Shown here: positions 45,137-54,161 of the stretch, one piece after another
Layout: every line of letters starts with the position of its first letter
Position numbering within the stretch: position 1 is the stretch's first letter
Assembly: GCA_003577145.1 (NCBI GenBank)
Contig: QEUP01000011.1
Location: 84,175 to 148,174, forward strand
Direction: 5' to 3'
DNA: 64,000 nucleotides
Source: Acidobacteriota bacterium
GTDB lineage: Bacteria; Actinomycetota; Acidimicrobiia; Acidimicrobiales; Microtrichaceae
Program-made: the position numbers and the translations under genes
The notes under the pieces: model-generated
The model's database searches: none
Seen by the model: only the letters and a program-made list of their open reading frames with translations
Told to the model about the DNA's origin: nothing

Positions 45137-45340
45137 ATGGAGCCGGTGCTGGTCACCCTGAAAGACGACGTGACGAACGTCTCCCGCATCTCCCAGGACC
45201 TCCAGCGGAGCGGACTCAGCGTCCGTGACGTGTTCCCCAATCTCGGGGTCATCCGGGGTGAAGCCGACACCGCGGTTCACCGAGCCGTCCGCGCTCACCC
45301 CGGGGTGCTCGACGTCGAGCGCGACTACACCGGCGGCTGA
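45137..45340 (+). CDS. Small I9-inhibitor-like protein, copy B
   Basis: 67 residues. Same start (MEPVLVTLKDD) and core (NLGVIRGEADT, HPGVLDVERDY) as the protein at 43046-43243, so the pair arose by duplication. ATG at 45137; ACGAGGAG upstream serves as ribosome-binding site. It has its own promoter with a strong palindrome, unlike copy A, so the two are probably expressed differently. Function unknown. Confidence 0.7.
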   Translation: MEPVLVTLKDDVTNVSRISQDLQRSGLSVRDVFPNLGVIRGEADTAVHRAVRAHPGVLDVERDYTGG

Positions 45341-45411
45341 GCGCGCCTCGGAACTGCAAGCTGTTCCAACCAGCACCTGACGAGCAGAGGTGCCGGCAGC
45401 GCGCCAGCCGG

Positions 45412-46689
45412 TCACAACAGGTCGACACCGGTGACCCATCCGCCCCCGACGTCGTTCATCTCGCCACCTTCGTACCGGAATATGAGCGCGTGAGCGTCGC
45501 ACACCGCTGGCGCGAAGGACACCTGCTGACGGTTGCAGGTGTAGGGGTGGGCCATGAAGTTGGGTTGGTCGACCGTGGCGTTCAACGCCTCGGTGACCGC
45601 CTCGGGCGTGACCTTGTCGCCGCCGATCTCCACGAACAGCTCGTAGAGGTTCATGATGTTGGCGAAGCCCAACTGGCCGAGCATGGACAGCGTCGGCTCG
45701 CCATCGGCGTATTCGTCCAAGGATCGGCGAAAGACCTCGACGTCGGGATCGGAGGTGTCGTCGTACCAGACCATCTCGGTGCTGAAGTAGGCGCCTTCGG
45801 CCGCAGTCGCCGCTGCTTCCAGAATGGTCTCATCGGTGCAGCCACCCGGATAAGTCATGGCTGACTCGATACCCAGGGCCTGAGCCGCCTGCATTATGCC
45901 GGCGCAGGCCTGGCCGGCGAGCATCACCATGATCACGTCGGGATCACCTTCAGCGGCGATGCTGAGAGCAGAGGTGAAGTCGGTGGCGTTCTGGTCCTCC
46001 GGCACCAAGGTGACGTCGGTGATGCCCAACTCCTCCAGCAGATCCTCGCCGAAGGTCGTAGCCGCCAATGCGCCCTGGGGGATATCGGCGTGGAGAATGG
46101 AGACCTTGTCGGCTTCGAGAGTCTCGTCGATGAAGACCGCCTGTGCGGCGAACTCGGCCAGGCTGCCGCCTACGAAGAGATACGAGTTGTCCGACGTGTA
46201 CTCGGCCAGACCCACCGGACCGGTGCCGGCGAAGGACAAGCCGGCTGATGCGTAGATGGGCAACGAGACATCCGTACCCAGATCGGCTCCAGCCGTTACC
46301 ACCACCGGCTCGGCCTGGACTATCTGGTTGGCGCAGGCTTCGGACTCCTCCGGTGAGCCTGTTGCCACGCATACCTCGAGCTCGATGGGCCGGCCATCGA
46401 CACCGCCGAGTTCGTAGTTGATGTAGTCGACAGCAGCCAGCGCCGACTCGCGTGCCTCGGGGAACGAGGCGATGGCGCTCTCCTCGAGGCTGACGAACCC
46501 GACTACTATCGGCTCGCCTGCAGGCAGCTCCTTGCCCTGTGCCCCGTTGTCGCCGCCGCTGCCACCGTCAGAGGTGTCCTCGCTGTCACTCGTGCAGGAC
46601 GCCACGACCAGCGCCAGCGCGACGAGCATGGCGAGCGCCCTCGAAGACCGAGCGACCCCTGAGCCTTCGTTGGTGTTGGGCTTGCGCAT
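45412..46689 (-). CDS. Liv-type ABC substrate-binding lipoprotein, orphan
   Basis: 425 residues. Signal peptide with hydrophobic ALAMLVALALVV and lipobox ASCTSD, a Gly/Asp/Ser linker, then Peripla_BP_6 domain (EPIVVGFVSLEE, YEL GGVDGRPIELEVC-type opening). ATG 46689 with GGGAG seven bases upstream. It is not close to the two binding proteins at 7-10 kb and there is no permease or ATPase beside it; it may serve a transporter elsewhere or act as a sensor. Confidence 0.88.
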   Translation of the reverse strand: MRKPNTNEGSGVARSSRALAMLVALALVVASCTSDSEDTSDGGSGGDNGAQGKELPAGEPIVVGFVSLEESAIASFPEARESALAAVDYINYELGGVDGRPIELEVCVATGSPEESEACANQIVQAEPVVVTAGADLGTDVSLPIYASAGLSFAGTGPVGLAEYTSDNSYLFVGGSLAEFAAQAVFIDETLEADKVSILHADIPQGALAATTFGEDLLEELGITDVTLVPEDQNATDFTSALSIAAEGDPDVIMVMLAGQACAGIMQAAQALGIESAMTYPGGCTDETILEAAATAAEGAYFSTEMVWYDDTSDPDVEVFRRSLDEYADGEPTLSMLGQLGFANIMNLYELFVEIGGDKVTPEAVTEALNATVDQPNFMAHPYTCNRQQVSFAPAVCDAHALIFRYEGGEMNDVGGGWVTGVDLL

Positions 46690-46746
46690 CGAAATCTCCC
46701 TTTCCCCGAGTGCTATTGCCGGCCTCGGCAGCCAACCCATTCGTTC

Positions 46747-47391
46747 TCACTCACCGATTTCCCCACCACCCACGTCCCCGGCCAACAGACCCCGGAAGAT
46801 CAGTTCGGTGAGTTGACGCGCGACGACCTCGGGGTCGAACTCCCGGCCCGTGAGCTCGCTGTCGATGGAAACCCCGAGTGACATCCAGAGGACGGCCCGC
46901 ACCGTGGTCTCGACGTCGAAGTCGCGGTGCTCCCAGGCGGGCAGGTTGCGGGTGACGATCGCCGCCACGGTGTCGATGAGGGGCCATATGCGGTTCCGAT
47001 AGAAGGCCCGGCCCGCCTCGGGCTCGGAGAAGAGCACCGTGGTGAGGAGCGAGACCGAATCCCGCGTGGCCACCAACAGCTCCCGTATGAACGACTCGGT
47101 GATCTCCCGGTGCATTTCGTAGCCGAGGTGGTCCGGCAAGGCGGCCACATCGGCCGCCAGTTGGGTCACCACCCGTTCGACGGGGTAGACGACCGCCTCT
47201 TCGAAGATCTCCTCCTTGGAGCGAAAGTGCTGGTAGAGGAGGGCCTCGTTGACGCCGGCCGCCTCGGCGATGTCGCGGGTCCGCGCGCGGGGGCCGACGG
47301 AGAGGAAGACCCCGCGGGCCGCCTCGATGATCTGGTCGCGGCGTTCCTCCCGGGTGAGCCGCTGACGCTTGTTGGCGGCGGTGCTCTTCAC
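46747..47391 (-). CDS. TetR-family transcriptional regulator
   Basis: 214 residues, GTG 47391 with GGAAGGG upstream. HTH: RRDQIIEAARGVFLSVG, TRDIAEAAGVNEALLYQHFRSKEEIF. The long ligand domain (about 150 residues, with a MHREITESFIRELL helix) fits fatty-acyl-CoA or lipid responsive members, but the effector is unknown. Lies between the binding protein and the acyl-CoA dehydrogenase on the same strand and is a natural candidate to control them. Confidence 0.85.
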   Translation of the reverse strand: MKSTAANKRQRLTREERRDQIIEAARGVFLSVGPRARTRDIAEAAGVNEALLYQHFRSKEEIFEEAVVYPVERVVTQLAADVAALPDHLGYEMHREITESFIRELLVATRDSVSLLTTVLFSEPEAGRAFYRNRIWPLIDTVAAIVTRNLPAWEHRDFDVETTVRAVLWMSLGVSIDSELTGREFDPEVVARQLTELIFRGLLAGDVGGGEIGE

Positions 47392-47575
47392 GGGCAGGCC
47401 CTTCCGGGCGGGCTGTCGCGATGGGTCGGCGGTACCTCGCGCCCATCGAGGGCGCGTCCCCCCCACCAGACAGGCAACGCGCCCGAGGGAGTGCGCAGGA
47501 ACGAGCAGGCCGTGGTTACCAGGGCCGATGCCACGGTCCAGGCGACGACACGCCGGGCCCCTGCCAGCGGTCCGG

Positions 47576-48823
47576 TCATACCTTGTAGTCCTCGATGAGA
47601 TTGCGGGCGCCGACCAGGCTGAGGAACTCGTTGGTGCCGTCCTCGATGAGCCCCATCCGGGCGTCCCGGAGGAGCAGCTCGACAGGCATCTCGCGAGTCA
47701 GCCCGATGGCACCGAAGACCTGCACCGCGTCGTTGGCCACCTGGTAGGCCGCCTGCGTGCACGCCACCTTCACGGCGTTGGCGTAGTAGAGCTTCGGGGG
47801 AAACATGGTCATGTTGTACGCAACGACGGCCCTGGAGAGCGCCCGGGCCTGCTCGACCTGTACGAACATGTCGAAGAGCTTCTTGGCCACGAGCTGGTGG
47901 TCGGCGATCGGCTTGCCCCCTTGCACCCGGACCTTGGCGTACTCCAGGGCCTCCTCGAAGGCGGCCCGGGCCACACCGGTGTAGATGGCGCCCATGGAGC
48001 CGTTCCCGAGGGTGAGGCTCCACTCCAAGGCCATCGCGTAGGTGGCAGGCTCGACGAACATGTACTCGCGCGGTATGCGGACGTCGTCGAAGAAGATCTC
48101 CCCCTGGTTCATGGCTCGCTTGCCGTGCTTGTCCCAGGGCTTGCCGCGCTTTACGCCCGGCACGTCGAGGGGCACGAAGGCCATACCGCCACCCGACGGG
48201 CCCTTGGTGGGATCGATGGTGACGAACATCAGGGCGTAGTTGCCAATGGTGCCGTTCGTGACCCACGACGCCTTCTGACCGCTGATCACCCACTCGTCGC
48301 CGTCAGGCCGGGCCCGGCAATCACCCGCGCAAGTGAGGTCGGTGAAGTGCTCAGTGGCAATGGAGAGGAGATCGGAGCCGTGGCCGGGCTCTGTGACACC
48401 GAGGCACCCCACGAAGCGGGCCTCCTGGTCGTTCACGAACGGCTTCACCACCTCGTCCAACATGGCCGCGTTACCCGCCAGGGGTGCGAACTGCGCCACC
48501 CAGGCGAAGGGAGTGGCGGCCACCAGGAGGCCGACGGCGAAGTCGGAGCTGCCCCAGCCCAACTCCTCGAGCACGATGTGGGCCTCGACCGGCCCGAGCC
48601 CGTTCCCTCCTGCTGCTTCGGGGACGAAGGTGAGATGGAGCCCGATCTCATAGGCCTTCTTGTAGACGTCCCAGAAAACCGAGTCGCGTTCGATCACCGC
48701 TTCGGGGTCCAGAGCGTCGAGGGCGGCGGCCGCGGGCCGAAGGACCTCGGCGGCAAACCGGTGGGTCTGCTCTTTCAGCTCCACCTGCTCGGGGGTGAGT
48801 CCGGTGTCGAGTTCTGTGTACAT
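47576..48823 (-). CDS. Acyl-CoA dehydrogenase with Asp at the catalytic base position
   Basis: 415 residues, flavoenzyme of the ACAD family. FAD/substrate motifs: GCLGVTEPGHGSD, WVTNGTIGNYALMFV, and the C-terminal AYQVANDAVQVFGAIGLTREMP. In most members the base is the Glu of EGT; here the segment is GLIEDGTNEF with Asp395 in that place and Glu one residue earlier. Activity by a shifted base, or on unusual substrates, is possible. ATG 48823 with AGGAGG upstream. 82 bases after the acetoacetate-decarboxylase-like gene. Confidence 0.87.
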   Translation of the reverse strand: MYTELDTGLTPEQVELKEQTHRFAAEVLRPAAAALDALDPEAVIERDSVFWDVYKKAYEIGLHLTFVPEAAGGNGLGPVEAHIVLEELGWGSSDFAVGLLVAATPFAWVAQFAPLAGNAAMLDEVVKPFVNDQEARFVGCLGVTEPGHGSDLLSIATEHFTDLTCAGDCRARPDGDEWVISGQKASWVTNGTIGNYALMFVTIDPTKGPSGGGMAFVPLDVPGVKRGKPWDKHGKRAMNQGEIFFDDVRIPREYMFVEPATYAMALEWSLTLGNGSMGAIYTGVARAAFEEALEYAKVRVQGGKPIADHQLVAKKLFDMFVQVEQARALSRAVVAYNMTMFPPKLYYANAVKVACTQAAYQVANDAVQVFGAIGLTREMPVELLLRDARMGLIEDGTNEFLSLVGARNLIEDYKV

Positions 48824-48905
48824 GGGACCTCCTCGTGACGTTCCGGCGGGTCGCGGGCGGCGCCGTCTCGGTGACATCCGAGCCGGACATCCACTTCGCC
48901 ATGAC

Positions 48906-49721
48906 TCAGATGGCGGCGGTCTCCCGCAGGTCGACGATTACCTCGGGCGCGTCGATGTCGCCGGCCATGTCAGTGATGATGTCCACGGCCATGATCGGCT
49001 CCCTGGGGGCTAGGAGGTCGAGGGGATCCTCGTCCAAGTGGCCGAGGTGGGCTGTGGCCGATCCCGCCATGACGGACTTGGGGGACTGGAGCCAGTCGGC
49101 TCCCACGCCCACGACCTTGCGGGTGTCGTAGGTGAGCCAGTCGGTCCCGAGGATCTCCTTCACGAGAAGGAGCCGCCCCATCGACGCCGCCGGGAGCGCA
49201 TCCGCGGGTAGTGGGGCCTCGAAGCGGGCCCGGAAGTCGAGCAGGCGGACCCGACGCCGATCCATCGTCGCCGACCACTCGTCGCCGTCGCGATTGATGG
49301 AGATGTTCGCGAGCTTCTTCGGGAAGCCGGCAAACTCGCGGCCCATGCAAAGGGCGGCGTCGCAGCCGTCTGTGAAGTCACCCGTCCGGGTCCCGATGTA
49401 GATGTACGGAATCGTGAAGCCGACCTCGCCCTCACACTCGCACTGCACGAAGAAGATGACCTCGTTGTAAGGACGGTTGACGCCATCCTTGCCCCACCAG
49501 ACCGGGTAGTCACAAACGCTGATGGTCACCATCGGCGCATCCACGGGCTCGAGGGGCTCGGGCAGGATCGATGCCACGCCGGTCGGGTCTGCCGTGTACG
49601 TGAACATCATCATCCGGGCGTCCTCGTACATCGGCGTGCCGTCAGCCCGCCCGACAGGTTCACCCGGACGCCAGCCGTAGATCCCGGCCATGCCCGTCGT
49701 CAGCTCCTTGCTCGCTGTCAT
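48906..49721 (-). CDS. Acetoacetate decarboxylase family protein
   Basis: 271 residues. Schiff-base lysine in REFAGFPKKLA (Lys135, followed by Lys136 as in the clostridial enzyme). Family members decarboxylate or perform aldol chemistry on beta-keto acids; related actinobacterial proteins occur with acyl-CoA dehydrogenases. ATG at 49721 with GGAGG about nine bases upstream. Probably the first gene of a unit with the acyl-CoA dehydrogenase. An imperfect palindrome lies in the leader. Confidence 0.85.
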   Translation of the reverse strand: MTASKELTTGMAGIYGWRPGEPVGRADGTPMYEDARMMMFTYTADPTGVASILPEPLEPVDAPMVTISVCDYPVWWGKDGVNRPYNEVIFFVQCECEGEVGFTIPYIYIGTRTGDFTDGCDAALCMGREFAGFPKKLANISINRDGDEWSATMDRRRVRLLDFRARFEAPLPADALPAASMGRLLLVKEILGTDWLTYDTRKVVGVGADWLQSPKSVMAGSATAHLGHLDEDPLDLLAPREPIMAVDIITDMAGDIDAPEVIVDLRETAAI

Positions 49722-50053
49722 CGATCGCGACCTCCTTCGCCGTCCGAGGCGGTGCCAAGGGGAATCACCGGCCGCAGTTGTGCCGAGACAAGGAACAGAC
49801 CGGATCCCATTCATATGTATGTACCTACTTATTTATAGCTTGTCCTCCGTGTGAAGAGAAATCAATGAACCTCGGGGTATCCGATTGATGCGCCAGACCT
49901 GGCGGCCAGCCCGTTCGAAGACAAACCGATGACCAAGGCTCTGGGCGGTCCCACCCGGCGAGACCCGTGACGCCTCGGCCGCTTGGGGGTGCGATATCGA
50001 ACGCAGGTTGGCTATCCCAAGCGCCGCCGGCGGGGTTGGTGTGCCCCAGGAAA
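49722..50053. other. 332-base gap with an AT-rich regulatory patch
   Basis: 49722-49805: leader of the decarboxylase gene. 49810-49840 is strikingly AT-rich for this genome and holds GTATGTACCTAC (49817-49828), an imperfect palindrome of form GTAnGTACnTAC, a shape typical of TetR operators. 49841-50053: no feature seen. Confidence 0.5.
49817..49828. promoter_or_regulatory. Candidate TetR-type operator GTATGTACCTAC
   Basis: Twelve-base palindrome with two mismatched positions in the AT-rich leader of the decarboxylase/acyl-CoA dehydrogenase unit, about 95 bases before the start. The TetR gene at 46747-47391 downstream in the same block could be its reader. Confidence 0.4.
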
Positions 50054-51520
50054 CTAGAGCGCCTTGCGCAAGACCTTGTCCTTGAGCTCGGTGTAGGGCG
50101 GGTACATCACCTTCGGGTCGGGCCAGATGGGTTTGGTGAGCACCGGCTTGCGATGGCTGAAGGCATCGAAGCCCGCCTTGCCGTGATAGGCGCCCATACC
50201 GCTGGGGCCCACACCCCCGAACGGCAGGTTGGACGGCAGCACGTGGACCACGCAGTGGTTCACGCAGGCGCCACCCGAGGATGTCTGCTCGATCACGTCC
50301 TCGACGGTGTCTGCGCTGGAGCTGAACAGGTACAGGGCCAACGGCTTGGGACGGTCGTTGACGAACTCGACGGCCCGCCCGACATCCTCGACTCGCAGCA
50401 CCGGGAGCACCGGGCCGAAGATCTCGTCCTGCATGACCGGCGCCGAGGGGCTGGGGTCGATCACGATCGTCGGAGCGATGAACCGCTGCTCGCGGTCGTG
50501 CTCGCCGCCGCACACGATCTCACCGGCACCGTCCCCCCCGAGCAGCCCGACCAGCCGGTCGAAGTGGCTCTGGTTGACGATGCGGCCGTAGCTGGCGCTG
50601 GACCTCGGGTCGGGCCCGTAGAACTCGCCCAGCACGTCGACCATGCGCTCGACGAGCTCATCGCGGATCGACGCCTCGGCGAGCACGTAGTCGGGCGCGA
50701 TGCAGGTCTGGCCGGCGTTGAGGTACTTACCCCACGTGATCCGGCGGGCGGCGACCGCCAGGTCGGCGTCGGCGGCGACGATGGTGGGGCTCTTGCCACC
50801 CAGCTCCAGGGTCACCGGCGTGAGGTGCTTGGCGGCGGCCTCCATGACGACTTGGCCCACGCGGGTGCTGCCGGTGAAGAACACGTGGTCGAACCGTTGC
50901 TCGAGCAGCGCCGAGGTCTCGGGTACTCCCCCCTCGATGACGGCGACGGCATCGGTGTCGAGGTAGCTGGTGACGAGGCCGGCGAGCAGGGCCGAGCACG
51001 CAGGAGCGAGCTCGGAGGGCTTGGCGACGACGCAGTTCCCGGCGGCCAGCGCGGCCGCCAGCGGATTGACCAACAGCTGGATCGGGTAGTTCCACGGGGA
51101 GATCACCAGCGCCACACCCAGCGGCTCGGCGACGATCTTCGCCCGCCCGGGCTGACTCGTCAGCGGAGCCAGCACCCGCCGTGGCCGCGCCCAGCGTTCC
51201 AAGTTCTTGCGGGCATGCCGTATCTCCAACTTGGGCTGCCCGATGTCGGCGCCGTAGGCCTCGGTCGGGGGACGGCCGAGATCCTCCGCCAAGGCGTCCA
51301 TGATGGGCTTCTCGTTCTCGTCTAGCAACGCGAGGAGCGCGTCGAGCTGGTCGCGCCGCCAGTCCAGAGAGCGGGTGCGGCCGGAGCGGAAGGTCTTGCG
51401 CAACCCGTCGAGGAGCTGATCGTAGGCCTGGGCGGTGTCGGCCTGGGCGGTGTCGGCCTGGGCGGTGTCGGCCTGGGCGGTGTCGGCCTGGGCGGTGTCG
51501 GCCTGGGCGGTGTCTGTCAT
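50054..51520 (-). CDS. Aldehyde dehydrogenase (class 3/coniferyl-aldehyde type) with repeat N-terminus
   Basis: 488 residues. Catalytic Glu in [14 protein letters not shown], Cys in [26 protein letters not shown] and the [12 protein letters not shown] block are those of class 3 and coniferyl-aldehyde dehydrogenases, and a hydrophobic stretch may bring the C-terminus to the membrane. Before the enzyme come six copies of DTAQA from a 15-bp tandem repeat; no other ALDH I know has this. ATG at 51520 with GAGGGGAA upstream; the repeat therefore lies in the translated N-terminus. Confidence 0.88.
   Translation of the reverse strand: MTDTAQADTAQADTAQADTAQADTAQADTAQAYDQLLDGLRKTFRSGRTRSLDWRRDQLDALLALLDENEKPIMDALAEDLGRPPTEAYGADIGQPKLEIRHARKNLERWARPRRVLAPLTSQPGRAKIVAEPLGVALVISPWNYPIQLLVNPLAAALAAGNCVVAKPSELAPACSALLAGLVTSYLDTDAVAVIEGGVPETSALLEQRFDHVFFTGSTRVGQVVMEAAAKHLTPVTLELGGKSPTIVAADADLAVAARRITWGKYLNAGQTCIAPDYVLAEASIRDELVERMVDVLGEFYGPDPRSSASYGRIVNQSHFDRLVGLLGGDGAGEIVCGGEHDREQRFIAPTIVIDPSPSAPVMQDEIFGPVLPVLRVEDVGRAVEFVNDRPKPLALYLFSSSADTVEDVIEQTSSGGACVNHCVVHVLPSNLPFGGVGPSGMGAYHGKAGFDAFSHRKPVLTKPIWPDPKVMYPPYTELKDKVLRKAL
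51425..51514 (-). repeat. 15-bp tandem repeat, 6 perfect copies, in the ALDH N-terminus
   Basis: Unit GGCCTGGGCGGTGTC repeated six times without a mismatch (51425-51439 to 51500-51514), encoding DTAQA units. A multiple of three, so copy-number change would keep the frame. Confidence 0.95.
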
Positions 51521-51712
51521 CCGCTGTTCCCCTCGCAAGGACCCTGGTGGTCTGTGCTACTCGCTTGCCAAGCTACCGCTTGGCCCACTCGATGCCCCAG
51601 CGGGCCCAGGGCCCCTGACCCTCACCCACGGGCGATGCCGGGGCCGGCGCGGCACTGGCCACCTGTTCCCACCAGCCTGGTCGAATGGGCCGGGACCACC
51701 TGAGCAGCGCGC

Positions 51713-53254
51713 TCAGCTCGTCGAGTACCTGTCGCAGAGCACGTGCTTGAGGACCTTGCCGCTCGGATTGCGGGGTATCACCTCGATGATCTCGAGCTGC
51801 TCGGGGATCTTCTGCTTCATCAGCCCCTGTGACTCCAGGTGAGCCGCCATCTCGGCCAGGGTGATGTCGTCTGCGCCCTCGGCGGTCTGGACGACCGCAC
51901 AGACCCGCTCTCCACGCTCGGGGTCGGCCAGCCCGATGACGGCAACGTCGCCGATCTTGTCGTGGCCGTAGAGGTGAGCCTCGACCTCGCTCGCCGAGAT
52001 GTTCTCACCCTTGCGGATTATCACGTCCTTGAGCCGCCCCGTTATGACCAGGTTGCCCCTCTCGTCGAGTCGGCCGAGGTCGCCGGTGCGGAAGTACCCC
52101 TCTTCGTCGAAGGCCTCGGCGTCGAGGGAGCTGTCGAGGTAGCCCTGCATGACCTGGGGTGCCTTCACCCTGACCTCCCCCGCCTCACCTTCCCCGGCAA
52201 CGGTGCCGTCGAGTTTCACCAGCTTGAGCTCGACGCCGGGCAGGGGCTTGCCCTCGGTATGTGCGAGCTCCTCGTCGGTGTCGTCGAGGCCGGACATGGT
52301 GAGGATGGGCGCCTCGGTCAGCCCGTAAGCGGAGTAGATCCCCGTTCCGAAGGCTTCGAGCAGGTCGTAGTGCAGCTGTGGCGGTTTGGGTGCGCCCCCG
52401 CTCGTGAATCCCCGGACGCGGGGGAACAGCGGCGTGTCACTCGCCTGCTGAGCAGCGAGGTAGACCTTGTGGAACACCGTGCCCGCCCCCGCGAGGGTCA
52501 CTCCTTCGCGCGACAGCACCTCCGGCGTCTTCTGTGGATCGAACGCCTCCAAGAAGATGTTCGAGCAGCCTGTCTGCAGGCTGAGGAACAGCCAGGTGAT
52601 GCCGCCGACGTGGGTGAAGGGAAACACCATCGCGTTGCGGTCCCCGGTGCTCACCGCCAGGCGCTCGGCCATCCCCCTGGCGACGGCGGCGACGTTGGCG
52701 TCGGTGTGGCGGGCGCCCTTGGGGTCGGCGGTGGTGCCCGACGTGTAGAACAGCCAGCGCACCGGCTGATCCCCGGGGTCGGCTGCGCCAGGTCTGGGCG
52801 GGAGGCTCGCCGGGTCTCCCTGTGGCAGGGTCTTGTCGGCCACGAGGACCTGCATGTCGCCCTTGTCGCGGGCGATGTCGGTGGCCATCGCCTCGTACTC
52901 GACCTTGTTCCACACCGACGGGACGATGATGAGCTTGGCGTCGGCTTGGTTCGTGCAGAAGCGGACCTCGCGTTCCCGGTAGATCGGCAGGATGGGGTTC
53001 TGGATTGCGTCGAGACGCGAGAGGGCGGCCACCAGGACCATGGACTCGATCCAGGTCGGCAGCTGCCAGCTCACAACCACATCGGGACCGACCCCCAGCT
53101 CACGGAGCCCCGCCGCCGCACGCTCGGCATCCTCGGCGAGCTCCCCGAAGGTCAGGGTGCGCATGTCCTCGTCGACCGCCATCAGCGCGTCCGGAGTCTC
53201 GGCGACGCGCCGGTCGATCAGCTCCCACAGTGTGCGACCCTCGAGCAGGCTCAT
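51713..53254 (-). CDS. AMP-dependent acyl-CoA synthetase / ligase
   Basis: 513 residues. P-loop LFYTSGTTADPKGARHTD, core YGLTEAPI, TGDLGRLDERG, and lysine in PSGKVLKHVL. Wording is closer to cyclohexanecarboxylate/benzoate-type ligases than to the FadD19-like pair, so it probably activates a different acid. ATG at 53254 after GGAGCGAGA. A perfect CTGAC-N5-GTCAG palindrome lies 54 bases upstream, tying it to the same regulon as the steroid-type genes. Confidence 0.9.
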   Translation of the reverse strand: MSLLEGRTLWELIDRRVAETPDALMAVDEDMRTLTFGELAEDAERAAAGLRELGVGPDVVVSWQLPTWIESMVLVAALSRLDAIQNPILPIYREREVRFCTNQADAKLIIVPSVWNKVEYEAMATDIARDKGDMQVLVADKTLPQGDPASLPPRPGAADPGDQPVRWLFYTSGTTADPKGARHTDANVAAVARGMAERLAVSTGDRNAMVFPFTHVGGITWLFLSLQTGCSNIFLEAFDPQKTPEVLSREGVTLAGAGTVFHKVYLAAQQASDTPLFPRVRGFTSGGAPKPPQLHYDLLEAFGTGIYSAYGLTEAPILTMSGLDDTDEELAHTEGKPLPGVELKLVKLDGTVAGEGEAGEVRVKAPQVMQGYLDSSLDAEAFDEEGYFRTGDLGRLDERGNLVITGRLKDVIIRKGENISASEVEAHLYGHDKIGDVAVIGLADPERGERVCAVVQTAEGADDITLAEMAAHLESQGLMKQKIPEQLEIIEVIPRNPSGKVLKHVLCDRYSTS

Positions 53255-53307
53255 TCTCGCTCCTCCGCTGCGGTGACCCACTGCGCCTTCCCCCGACGCG
53301 GGAAGAT

Positions 53308-53322
53308 CTGACGGAGCGTCAG
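53308..53322. promoter_or_regulatory. Candidate repressor site CTGACGGAGCGTCAG
   Basis: Perfect CTGAC/GTCAG arms with a 5-bp spacer, between the divergent-facing FHA gene end and the ligase start; 54 bases upstream of the acyl-CoA synthetase ATG. Confidence 0.62.
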
Positions 53323-53371
53323 TCTACGGGATGCTGCCCAGGCGTGCGTTTCCGACCGGGCTCACCCTCCC

Positions 53372-54085
53372 TCATTGACCGTCGAGGAGCTCGAGATCGT
53401 CGCCGGTCACCAACTGGGTCACGATCGCGTGCGCTATCAGCACCCGTCGGCGGTCGTAGGCCGATCCCGCCGAGCCGCCGTGCAGGTTCGACACCCCCGC
53501 CCGGCGCAGCTTGTCGCACACGTTGTCCAGCTTGCGGTTGAACTTCTTGACCGACCAGCCCAGCCGCTCGGCCAGCTCACGGTTGGTCGGCAGCAACTCC
53601 GGGAAGCCCGGATCGCGCAACCGCTGCTCGCACAGCGCGACGATCAGCAGCCGCTGTTCGTCGGTCAACGGCACCTCGCCGTAGGACACCGTCTGTTCGG
53701 CGTCGAGAGCTTCGATACCGGCGTCGGCATCGTCGGTGGCGACCCCGAGACCGAGCCCCTCGATCCACGTCGTCAGTTCGTATGCCGCGGGACCGGCGTT
53801 GAACCGGATGCTCGCATGCGGGAAGGTCAATGGGATCTTGTCACCCGAGTTGACGGTCACCGACGACGCTGTCTCGGAGTTGACGACTTTGATCGGAATC
53901 GCCGACCCCAGGTTCTCGAGCCACCACATGTCGTCGTGGAAGACGAACCGTCCGAGGTGCCGGTGCAGGTAACGGTTGTCGTCGATGACCAGATCGGCCA
54001 TCCTGCCGAAGGTGAGACCTGCCCCCGGATAGAGGGTGTGCTCCTCGTCGAGGAACGTGACAGCCAGCCGCTTGCTCACGAGCAC
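53372..54085 (-). CDS. FHA-like domain protein with C-terminal HTH
   Basis: 237 residues. N-terminal part (about 1-105) has an FHA pattern: GLTFGRMADLVIDDNRYLHRHL then short strands to PHASIRFN, with the Gly-Arg of the phosphothreonine pocket kept. C-terminal part (about 140-215) is helical with a DNA-binding-like NRELAERLGWSVKKFNRKLD. The kinase gene ends 77 bases upstream on the same strand, so this protein may be its phosphorylated or phospho-reading partner. GTG at 54085 or 54079. Confidence 0.8.
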   Translation of the reverse strand: MLVSKRLAVTFLDEEHTLYPGAGLTFGRMADLVIDDNRYLHRHLGRFVFHDDMWWLENLGSAIPIKVVNSETASSVTVNSGDKIPLTFPHASIRFNAGPAAYELTTWIEGLGLGVATDDADAGIEALDAEQTVSYGEVPLTDEQRLLIVALCEQRLRDPGFPELLPTNRELAERLGWSVKKFNRKLDNVCDKLRRAGVSNLHGGSAGSAYDRRRVLIAHAIVTQLVTGDDLELLDGQ

Positions 54086-54161
54086 TTCGGGCCGCGCCTC
54101 CGGATGCGCCGGACCCGGCTCCCCGGCGCCGGTCGCGTGAGTAGTTCAGATGGCAACACGC

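Noticed and set aside
51160..51180. CTGACTCGTCAG as another copy of the shared palindrome
   Set aside because: Arms are only two bases apart and the site is within the ALDH coding sequence, so it does not fit the 5/6-base spacing.
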